From positions 1 to 13,880 of the forward strand of contig JAEYOV010000012.1 of assembly GCA_023411395.1 (NCBI GenBank): a DNA stretch of 13,880 nucleotides. Reading direction: 5' to 3'. The stretch is from Bacillota bacterium (GTDB taxonomy: Bacteria > Bacillota > Clostridia > Christensenellales > Aristaeellaceae). This document shows, piece by piece, positions 1 to 6,209 of this stretch; position 1 is the first letter of the stretch; each line of letters opens with the position of its first letter. Under the pieces are notes generated by a model. That model searched no databases, had not been told where the DNA came from, and worked only from the letters and a program-made list of their open reading frames with translations. A program made the translations under genes and the position numbers.

Positions 1-110
1 GCGCTCGGGTTGCTCCTCAGCGTTGCCCTATCCTCCCCTGCGGTAAAGCACATTTAGTATAGCATTAATATCTATCTTACTGGAATACCAAAAACCCAAA
101 TTGTCCTTGA

Positions 111-863
111 CATGGGGTACACTATACATATCACCTAAGTACAGGTGAAAAAAACGCAATTGCACTTATATACTTTTTTAATACATTGATGGATAGCAAT
201 GTATTAAGAGAATCATGTATTGTTATTCTTGATGATCCTGTATCGAGTTTTGATTCAAACCATTATTATAGTGCTGCAGCATATATACGTGATAAGCTTC
301 AGTCAATTGGGCAAGCTTTTATTTTAACGCATAAGTTTACTTTATACAAAGATTTTTCTAGAATGTTTGGTGATTGCAATTGTAATCGTTATTTACTTGA
401 AAGGGAGAGCAATTCCCCAATTATAAGAGAAGAAGATGCCTTTTTGCGCGATTATCAAGACGAATATGTTTATCTATTTTATAAAATTTATAAGTTCGTC
501 AAACAACCTCCCGCAAATTTGAGCGATTATCTTCCATATCCAAATATGGGCAGGCGATTGCTAGAAGGTTTCGTATCATTTAAATTGCCAGAAAAGTATA
601 CTCAACAACGAGATATTTTAACAAAAGCCATTGAAATAGATGGAGATGGAAATGCTGCCAGAGTTCGCGCTATAACTCGTCTTGTTCAAAATCAATCTCA
701 TTTACGTTTAGTAGGTGCTCATGAAAGCGCAGAAAATATACTAGATATAAAGCAACTACCTAGTATTTTTCAGCACGTTTTAGATTTCATTCAAGAGCAT
801 GATAGCGTGCATTTTAATACGCTAGTAAAGCAAGTTGACCCTGAAGGCGCTACAGGTAAATGA
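111..863 (+). pseudogene. AAA_13 (RloC/PrrC-like) ATPase, C-terminal remnant without Walker A
   Basis: The frame opens after a TGA at 108-110 and runs to TGA 861-863; the first plausible starts are TTG 186 and ATG 189. Reading upstream of those starts, positions 138-161 encode the ABC-type signature STGEKNAI. Numbering from TTG 186, Walker B is IVILDD (12-17), the D-loop SSFD (20-23) and the switch histidine is in ILTHKF (46-51). The following region has R123xxxE127 and R165-x6-H172, which fits the RX4-6H pattern of HEPN RNase domains described for the C-termini of PrrC and RloC anticodon nucleases. The N-terminal Walker A and coiled-coil half is missing, so this cannot work as an ATPase alone. 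Frame 1 (58-135) before it, with residues INIYLTGIPKTQ, may be the preceding family sequence, shifted by one base near 130-137. Base composition is AT-rich, unlike lepA next door, suggesting transfer followed by decay. The family call is good; the HEPN assignment is inference. Confidence 0.72.
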
Positions 864-899
864 AAAGAACCTAAAGCTGTCCAAGTAAAGTCTATTCCA

Positions 900-1271
900 T
901 TGTTTGACTTACCAGTATCAGCGGGATTCGGAAATACAATTGATACTTATGAGCCGTATGAACCTTACGAAACTAGAAATCTCAATGCTGACTTTGCTCT
1001 AAAAATCTCTGGAAATAGTATGGAGCCGAAATACCCCGATGGACATATCGTTCTTGTCAAACAGCAAAATGAAATTGATAATGCGCAAATTGGAATCTTT
1101 GCTGTTAATGATGAAGTGTTATGCAAAAAGGTAATTTTTACGGATGACACACCGTTGCTTGTTTCACTGAATTGGAAATCATATCCACCACGCAAAATCG
1201 CTGAGGACGATAATTTTAAGATCCTTGGTATAGTAGTTGATGTAGAAGAACCAAAAGATAATGTACCATGA
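900..1271 (+). CDS. S24/LexA-like repressor peptidase domain, HTH missing (probable remnant)
   Basis: A 123-residue frame from TTG 900 matches the C-terminal serine-lysine peptidase domain of LexA/CI-type repressors. It has the Ala-Gly self-cleavage pair (A8-G9 in PVSAGFG), the nucleophile serine S40 in SGNSMEP, and lysine K77 in CKKV. The Ser-Lys distance of 37 equals that of E. coli LexA (S119/K156). In the family this domain follows an N-terminal DNA-binding HTH and lets the repressor cleave itself after damage. No HTH is present. The same frame continues upstream without interruption to the TGA at 861-863 (residues KEPKAVQVKSIPL precede the assigned start), which looks like an interdomain linker. 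TTG 900 has no convincing Shine-Dalgarno site, so the start is nominal. Composition is AT-rich like the ATPase remnant. The peptidase residues are intact, but expression as a separate protein is doubtful. Confidence 0.65.
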   Translation: MFDLPVSAGFGNTIDTYEPYEPYETRNLNADFALKISGNSMEPKYPDGHIVLVKQQNEIDNAQIGIFAVNDEVLCKKVIFTDDTPLLVSLNWKSYPPRKIAEDDNFKILGIVVDVEEPKDNVP

Positions 1272-1294
1272 TAAAAAGTTTTCCCGGAAGGGGT

Positions 1295-1332
1295 GCGGGG
1301 AAACCTTCTTTCTCAAAAGGAGGTTTCCCCGC
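1295..1332. repeat. 17-bp inverted repeat downstream of lepA, possible bidirectional terminator
   Basis: Arms at 1295-1311 and 1316-1332 pair over 17 bp (GCGGGGAAACCTTCTTT with its complement, one G-T wobble) around the loop CTCA. It lies about 35 nt past the lepA stop codon on the minus strand and 24 nt past the S24 stop on the plus strand, so it separates converging transcripts. No U-run follows directly on either strand; on the minus strand an ACTTTTTAT run comes about 17 nt later. It is either an atypical terminator or an extragenic palindrome that protects 3' ends. Confidence 0.55.
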
Positions 1333-1366
1333 ATTATTTCCCCGTCTACTCCCCGTCTTTCCCCCG

Positions 1367-3169
1367 TCAATCCATCTTCAACACGGCCATGAAGGCTTCG
1401 CTGGGCAGTTCGACGGAACCGAACTGGCGCATGCGTTTTTTGCCTTCCTTTTGCTTTTCCAGAAGTTTTTTCTTGCGGGTGATGTCGCCGCCGTAGCACT
1501 TGGCGAGCACGTCTTTGCGCAGGGCCTTGACGGTTTCCCGGGCGATGACCTTGCCGCCGATGGCAGCCTGGATGGGAATCTCGAACATCTGGCGCGGGAT
1601 CACATCCTTGAGCTTTTCGGCAATGCCCCGGCCGCGGTTGTAGGCTTTGTCCCGGTGCACGATGATGGAGAAGGCGTCGCATAGGTCGCCGTTTAGGAGC
1701 ATGTCCAGCTTGACAAGGTCGCTTTCCTGATAGTCTTTAAGCTCATAATCGAAGGAGGCATAGCCGCGGGAGCGGCTTTTGATTTGGTCGAAGAAATCGT
1801 AAATGATTTCGTTGAGGGGGATGTTGTAATTCAGCTTGACGCGGCTGCCTTCGTACTGCATGTCCAGAAAGGTGGCCCGCTTCTCCTGGCATAGGTCCAT
1901 GATCGCGCCGACGGCGTCCTGGGGCGTGTAGATGGTGGCGTGAACGAAGGGTTCTTCCATCTTGGCGATTTCCCCGGCGGGGGGCAGGTTGGTGGGATTG
2001 TCGATGCGAAGGACATCGCCGTTGGTTTTGGTCACACGGTAGATCACGCTGGGGGCGGTGGTGACCAGGTTTAAGTCAAACTCCCGCTCCAGACGCTCGG
2101 AGATAATCTCCATGTGAAGAAGGCCCAGGAACCCGCAGCGGAAGCCGTAGCCCAGGGCGACGGAGGTTTCGGGCTCAAAGGACAGGGACGCGTCGTTCAT
2201 GCGCAGCTTTTCCAGGGCATCCTTGAGGTCGGGATAATCAGCGCCGTCGGCGGGATAGATGCCGCAGAAGACCATGGGCGTCACCTGCCGGTAGCCGGGC
2301 AGCGCGGTTTCGGCGGGACGGGCCGCGTCGGTGATGGTGTCGCCCACCCGGGTATCCCGCACATCTTTAATGGAAGCGGAAACGTAGCCCACGTCGCCGG
2401 GCAAAAGCTCCTCGCAGGGGGCGTAGCCGGGGCGGAAGGTGCCGACTTCGACCACGTCAAACTCGCCGCGGCCGGCCATGAGGCGCATGCGCATGCCGGG
2501 GCGAAGCTTGCCCTGCATGACGCGGACAAAGCAGATGGCGCCTTTGTAGTTGTCGTAGAAGGCATCGAAGATGAGGGCCTGCAGGGGCGCATCCTCATCC
2601 CCCTGGGGCGGGGGGATGTATTTTACGACGGCTTCCAGCACCTCGTCAATGCCGGTGCCCATCTTGGCGGAAACCAGGGGCGCGTAGGAGGCATCCAGGC
2701 CGATGACTTCTTCGATTTCCTTGCGCACCTCCTCGGGGCGCGCGCTGGGGAGATCGATTTTGTTGATGACGGGCACGGTTTCCAGATCGTGCTCCAGGGC
2801 CATGTAGACGTTGGCCAGGGTTTGGGCCTCAATGCCCTGGGTAGCGTCCACCACCAGGAGCGCGCCTTCGCAGGCGGCCAGGGCGCGGCTGACCTCGTAG
2901 GAAAAGTCGACATGGCCGGGGGTGTCGATGAGATGCAGGGTGTAGGTTTGGCCATCCTGTGCGGTATAGGTCATGCGCACAGCCTTGCTCTTGATGGTAA
3001 TGCCCCGCTCCCGCTCCAGCTCCATGCTGTCGAGAATCTGCTCCACCATCTCGCGCTGCTGGAACACGCCCGTCTTTTCCAGAAGGCGGTCGGCCAGGGT
3101 GGACTTGCCGTGGTCGATGTGGGCGATGATGCAGAAGTTGCGGATATGGGTGAGGCGGTCCTGCGCCAA
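1367..3169 (-). CDS. lepA: Elongation factor 4 (LepA) GTPase
   Basis: The 600-residue product has the standard length of LepA/EF4, a translational GTPase that binds the ribosome and can promote back-translocation or help initiation and subunit biogenesis. GTPase motifs in order are the P-loop AHIDHGKS (16-23), the switch I region RERGITIK (53-60), DTPGH (82-86) and NKID (136-139). The C-terminal EF4 domain is complete, ending MAVLKMD. The start is TTG (3169-3167 on the plus strand), chosen because it gives the family N-terminus MAQDRLTHIRNFCIIAHIDH and is preceded by GGAGGG seven bases upstream. A promoter lies about 45 bp upstream. Composition matches the core genome. lepA is often adjacent to hemW and hrcA in Firmicutes; here it is transcribed away from hrcA as its own unit. 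Confidence 0.97.
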   Translation of the reverse strand: MAQDRLTHIRNFCIIAHIDHGKSTLADRLLEKTGVFQQREMVEQILDSMELERERGITIKSKAVRMTYTAQDGQTYTLHLIDTPGHVDFSYEVSRALAACEGALLVVDATQGIEAQTLANVYMALEHDLETVPVINKIDLPSARPEEVRKEIEEVIGLDASYAPLVSAKMGTGIDEVLEAVVKYIPPPQGDEDAPLQALIFDAFYDNYKGAICFVRVMQGKLRPGMRMRLMAGRGEFDVVEVGTFRPGYAPCEELLPGDVGYVSASIKDVRDTRVGDTITDAARPAETALPGYRQVTPMVFCGIYPADGADYPDLKDALEKLRMNDASLSFEPETSVALGYGFRCGFLGLLHMEIISERLEREFDLNLVTTAPSVIYRVTKTNGDVLRIDNPTNLPPAGEIAKMEEPFVHATIYTPQDAVGAIMDLCQEKRATFLDMQYEGSRVKLNYNIPLNEIIYDFFDQIKSRSRGYASFDYELKDYQESDLVKLDMLLNGDLCDAFSIIVHRDKAYNRGRGIAEKLKDVIPRQMFEIPIQAAIGGKVIARETVKALRKDVLAKCYGGDITRKKKLLEKQKEGKKRMRQFGSVELPSEAFMAVLKMD

Positions 3170-3212
3170 AATGATCCCTCCAAGCCCGAAAGGGCATACT
3201 TTTCATTGCATC

Positions 3213-3241
3213 ATGATAGCGGATTTCCCGCCGCAATGCAA
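3213..3241 (-). promoter_or_regulatory. lepA sigma-A promoter
   Basis: On the minus strand TTGCAT (3241-3236) and TATCAT (3218-3213) are separated by exactly 17 bp. The -10 box is about 43 bp from the TTG start, leaving a short leader with the GGAGGG ribosome-binding site. Each box matches four or five of the six consensus bases. Confidence 0.7.
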
Positions 3242-3275
3242 TACCCGGTAAAATTCCGGCACAAAAAAGACCGGT

Positions 3276-4163
3276 TCAGGCAAGGGCCTTGATCAGGGAC
3301 AAAAGATACTGCTCCAGACCGGTTTGATAATTCCCGCCGGCGGCCAGCTCCGCCGCTTCCCTGACGGCGTATTCCTCAAAGGCGTAAAGCTTGCCGCGCT
3401 CGCCCTGATCCAGGAAGTACGATTCCTCCAGCCCAAGCCTTTGAAGATTGCGCAGGGCCAATATGGCATCGGAATGCTTTTGGACCAGAGGATGCATGAC
3501 AAGATGAAGGAATTCATGCAGGACCGAATCCGGGCGGAGCTCGCCCGCGATGGCGCAAAAGGCATCCTGCTGCCTGTGATAGTCCGCCGAATACTTGCAC
3601 TTGAGGGGGCACAGGACAACCGAGACCTTTGCGACGGGGAGGCCGTACCGCCTGATATAATAGGAAATGACCTTCTCCAGATGCTGCAGCGCTTGCCTGT
3701 GCGCATCTGCCTGCTGCCTGACCCAGCTTTCCTCCCACAGCCTATAATGGCCAAAACCCGCGCAGCTCATGACATTGCACAGCGCCTTGGGAAAGCCCTT
3801 GACCCAATTCCAGAAATCCTGGTTCCTCTCCCTGTCCTGAATGTTATCCGCCGCCGAGATGTGCAGATGATAGGCCTTGAAATCTTGAAAGCGGGCGCTT
3901 TGCGCATCCACAAAGAACGTGGCCGTCTCCAGCATCGCGGCCCGGGGCCAATAGGGATACGCGCTGCTTGTGCTCTGCCTGGCCAGCTTGAAAAAGCTTG
4001 TGTCATAGCCGATGGGCAGATCGCGCCAGCCTTCCCACAGGCGGATATCCTCCGGCCTCCTGCCGGACGCAAAGTACTCGTACCCGCCCTGGAGCAAGCC
4101 AAAATAGACGGCGGATATCTTGGGGGAGCTGATGATTTCAAACCGCTTTTTCCTTCCCCACAT
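3276..4163 (-). CDS. Uncharacterised HEXXH-motif (zinc metallopeptidase-like) protein
   Basis: This 295-residue protein is not one I can name. It contains HEFLH at residues 216-220 within SVLHEFLHLVMH, the classic zinc-binding and catalytic HExxH pattern, with glutamates in AFEEYAVRE (263-264, 269) about 43-49 residues later that could be the third, gluzincin-type ligand. There is no signal peptide or transmembrane segment, so it is probably cytoplasmic. A tryptophan/aromatic-rich N-terminal half (residues 40-150) shows no motif I recognise. I chose ATG 4163, not the longer frame opening at 4349, because GAGGGAAG lies directly upstream of it and a good promoter lies at 4231-4259, inside the longer frame. 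It is divergent from hrcA and upstream of, but separate from, lepA. Fold and zinc binding are inferred from the motif; substrate and role are unknown. Confidence 0.8.
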   Translation of the reverse strand: MWGRKKRFEIISSPKISAVYFGLLQGGYEYFASGRRPEDIRLWEGWRDLPIGYDTSFFKLARQSTSSAYPYWPRAAMLETATFFVDAQSARFQDFKAYHLHISAADNIQDRERNQDFWNWVKGFPKALCNVMSCAGFGHYRLWEESWVRQQADAHRQALQHLEKVISYYIRRYGLPVAKVSVVLCPLKCKYSADYHRQQDAFCAIAGELRPDSVLHEFLHLVMHPLVQKHSDAILALRNLQRLGLEESYFLDQGERGKLYAFEEYAVREAAELAAGGNYQTGLEQYLLSLIKALA

Positions 4164-4230
4164 ATTCTTCCCTCCATCCGGGTCATCAAGGGCCGAAAGC
4201 GGAAAACAAGCCTTTTCCTTCCATATATCC

Positions 4231-4259
4231 ATTATCGCACGGGATTGATGAAAGCACAA
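4231..4259 (-). promoter_or_regulatory. Promoter of the HEXXH protein gene
   Basis: On the minus strand TTGTGC (4259-4254) and GATAAT (4236-4231) are 17 bp apart, and a TGC just before the -10 box resembles an extended -10 element. The predicted leader is about 60 nt to ATG 4163. Its position inside the longer open frame supports the shorter gene start. Confidence 0.6.
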
Positions 4260-4342
4260 GCTTCCGGCGGAATCATGCCGATTCGAAAGCCTTTGCCCAT
4301 CAGCCGCATTCTTAAAATTTGATTGGAATACCCTTACTGGTA

Positions 4343-4371
4343 TTGACAAACCAATAAAGGAGTGTTATCTT
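4343..4371 (+). promoter_or_regulatory. Sigma-A promoter of the hrcA-grpE-dnaK-dnaJ operon
   Basis: A perfect TTGACA (4343-4348) is followed after 17 bp by TATCTT (4366-4371). The expected transcription start is about 4378-4380, immediately before the CIRCE operator, so bound HrcA would block initiation or clearance. This is the usual arrangement for class I heat-shock operons. Confidence 0.85.
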
Positions 4372-4380
4372 ATGACCAGG

Positions 4381-4407
4381 TTAGCACTCACATGCGTCGA
4401 GTGCTAA
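4381..4407 (+). promoter_or_regulatory. CIRCE operator (HrcA binding site)
   Basis: TTAGCACTC (4381-4389), nine bases, and GAGTGCTAA (4399-4407) form the exact consensus CIRCE inverted repeat. It lies at the transcription start of the hrcA operon, so HrcA is expected to repress its own operon and release it on heat or unfolded-protein stress. I saw no second CIRCE copy elsewhere in the window. Confidence 0.97.
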
Positions 4408-4450
4408 CAACAAGAAAAAAGAGCGTCCGCAGGAAGGAGGCGAAGCATCC

Positions 4451-5470
4451 ATGGACGAGCGGAAATTCCGCATCCTGCAGGCGATCATCGACGATTATAT
4501 CCTGACCGCCGTGCCGGTGGGATCCCGCACGATTTCCAAGAAATACGACATGGGCTTGAGCTCCGCCACCATCCGCAACGAAATGAGCGACCTGGAGGAG
4601 CTGGGCTACCTGGACCAGCCGCATATTTCCGCGGGGCGCATCCCCAGCGTAAAGGCCTACCGGCTGTACGTTGACCAGCTATTGAAATCCGGCCAGATAC
4701 CAGACGCCGACCCGGAAACGGTGCGCGCCCATTTTACCAGCCGCATGCGGCAGATGGAAGATGTGATAGGGCACGCGGCGCAGGTGCTTTCCAGCCTCAC
4801 CCACTACACCGCATTGGTGATGCCGCCCAAGGGACAGGAGCTTCACATCCGCAACATCCAGCTTGTGCCCGTGAGCGGCACATCCGCGCTGGTGGTGATC
4901 GTGACCGACGCCGGCATCATCAAGGACGCGGTGATCCGCACCTCGGAAGCGCTGGACAGCGACGCGCTGTACGCCATCTCCCGGATGCTCACCGACCAGC
5001 TAACGGGGCACACCGTGGGCGAGGCGCAAACGATTCTGTCCGGCGTGGCAAAGGGTTTTGCGCAGAACCAGGAGCTTTTGTCAGGCATATCCGCCCTGGT
5101 GGCGCAGGCGCAGACCAAAGCCGCCTCCGGACGGGTGCTGGTGGGCGGTACCAGCAACATCCTCAATTACCCCGAATATTCTGATGTGGAAAAGGCAAGG
5201 TCCTTCCTGGCGCTGCTGGAAACGAAGGAGCGGCTGGCAGACCTGTTATCCCAGCAGGGACAGATGGCATTCACCGTGCGCATCGGTCCGGAAACGGGCA
5301 TCGAGGAAATAGCGGACTGCTCCCTGGTGACGGCCACCTATTCCATCGGCAGCCATTCCCACGGCACCATCGGCGTGATCGGCCCCACCCGGATGCAGTA
5401 CAGCCGGGTTCTGGCCATATTGAATACCATGGTGCGGCAATTGGGGAACCTGTTTGAGGATGAATCATGA
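4451..5470 (+). CDS. hrcA: Heat-inducible transcription repressor HrcA
   Basis: The 339-residue product matches HrcA in length and sequence. The N-terminal winged-helix DNA-binding domain is clear in residues 1-75 (DERKFRILQAIIDDY, then GLSSATIRNEMSDLEELGYL and HISAGRIPS), followed by the GAF-like dimerisation core with its inserted domain. HrcA binds CIRCE as a dimer and depends on the GroEL chaperonin for activity, which makes it a folding-stress sensor. ATG 4451 is preceded by GGAAGGAGG about ten bases upstream. The CIRCE operator is 44 bp upstream of the start. The stop codon overlaps the grpE start as ATGA (5467-5470), indicating translational coupling. Composition and codon use match its neighbours. 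Confidence 0.97.
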   Translation: MDERKFRILQAIIDDYILTAVPVGSRTISKKYDMGLSSATIRNEMSDLEELGYLDQPHISAGRIPSVKAYRLYVDQLLKSGQIPDADPETVRAHFTSRMRQMEDVIGHAAQVLSSLTHYTALVMPPKGQELHIRNIQLVPVSGTSALVVIVTDAGIIKDAVIRTSEALDSDALYAISRMLTDQLTGHTVGEAQTILSGVAKGFAQNQELLSGISALVAQAQTKAASGRVLVGGTSNILNYPEYSDVEKARSFLALLETKERLADLLSQQGQMAFTVRIGPETGIEEIADCSLVTATYSIGSHSHGTIGVIGPTRMQYSRVLAILNTMVRQLGNLFEDES

Positions 5471-6102
5471 AACGGCACAAAGTGATAAAACGCGGCAGAA
5501 AGGCGATCGGCATGAAAAAGGATCAGCAGGACAGGAAGGAAGCAGCCAAGGCGGCGGAGCAGGAAACGGCTCCGGCCATGGAGCCCCTCCAGGAGGCGGA
5601 AGCGCAGTTCCCCCTGGAGGAAGAGGCGGAACCCATTGACGTTGAACAGCTCCTTTGTGATTTGGAGGAGGCGCGCAAGCAGAGCGACGAATACCTGACT
5701 TTGGCCCAGCGGGTACAGGCGGATTTTGATAACTACCGCCGCCGGAACAACGCCATAAGGGCGGAAGCGTTTGACGAGGGGGCCATCTCGCTGGCCAAGA
5801 CGCTGCTTCCGGTGATCGACAACTTCGAAAGGGCGCTGGAGGCCAGCGCAAATACATGCGACACGGCGCTCCGTGACGGCGTGCTGATGGTATACAGGCA
5901 GCTAAGCGAGGCCTTTGAAAAACGGGGCATTGAGGCCATCAGCCGGCCGGGGGAGAAATTCGATCCCGCTCTGGAAAACGCGGTGATGACGGCCCCCAGG
6001 GAGGAAGGCGAGCCGGGCACCGTATGCCAGGTGTTGCAAAAGGGTTACAAATTGGACAAATGCGTCCTGCGCCACGCCATGGTGAAGGTCGTGGAGGAAT
6101 AA
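5467..6102 (+). CDS. grpE: Nucleotide exchange factor GrpE
   Basis: GrpE is the dimeric exchange factor that releases ADP from DnaK. The 211-residue frame has a charged, disordered-looking N-terminus (residues 1-60, rich in Lys, Glu and Ala), the long coiled-coil helix (about 60-110, including RVQADFDNYRRRN), and the C-terminal beta domain containing GEKFDPALENAV and ending HAMVKVVEE. The start at 5467 is favoured because it overlaps the hrcA stop (ATGA) and has GAGGA six bases upstream. ATG 5512, which would give 196 residues, is the alternative. It lies second in the CIRCE-controlled operon; a 107-bp structured spacer separates it from dnaK. Confidence 0.96.
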   Translation: MKRHKVIKRGRKAIGMKKDQQDRKEAAKAAEQETAPAMEPLQEAEAQFPLEEEAEPIDVEQLLCDLEEARKQSDEYLTLAQRVQADFDNYRRRNNAIRAEAFDEGAISLAKTLLPVIDNFERALEASANTCDTALRDGVLMVYRQLSEAFEKRGIEAISRPGEKFDPALENAVMTAPREEGEPGTVCQVLQKGYKLDKCVLRHAMVKVVEE

Positions 6103-6209
6103 TCAGGAGGACAAGGAGCATGGCTCCTTTCCATAGATAAAGTCACTTACGCAAATAAGATATTTGCACAGGCCGGCGGTGGCCCGGCAAAAAAGAGGAG
6201 GAATCTTTT
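6103..6209 (+). promoter_or_regulatory. Structured grpE-dnaK spacer (three hairpins)
   Basis: Three stems follow each other: AAGGAGC/GCTCCTT (6113-6129, loop ATG), GCAAATA/TATTTGC (6151-6167, loop AGA) and GCCGG/CCGGC (6172-6188). The last ends about eleven bases before the GAGGAGGA Shine-Dalgarno site of dnaK. No U-run follows any of them, so they are not obvious terminators. A processing or stability signal that lets dnaK mRNA accumulate above hrcA-grpE is a reasonable inference. I saw no convincing separate promoter. Confidence 0.5.

Noticed and set aside
861..863. TGA read as an amino acid (recoded genetic code)
   Set aside because: hrcA, dnaJ, lepA and the HIT gene all end at TGA at their expected family lengths, so TGA is a normal stop here.
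2114..3292. 392-codon open frame on the plus strand opposite lepA
   Set aside because: It mirrors the lepA codons in antisense, has biased Gly/His/Ala composition, no recognisable motif and no ribosome-binding site.
3324..4322. 332-codon plus-strand frame opposite the HEXXH gene
   Set aside because: The minus-strand reading has a motif, a ribosome-binding site and a promoter; the plus-strand reading has none of these.
6103..6209. Second heat-shock promoter or CIRCE before dnaK
   Set aside because: No TTAGCACTC/GAGTGCTAA pair and no convincing -35/-10 pair are present; the stems are AT- or GC-based and unrelated to CIRCE.
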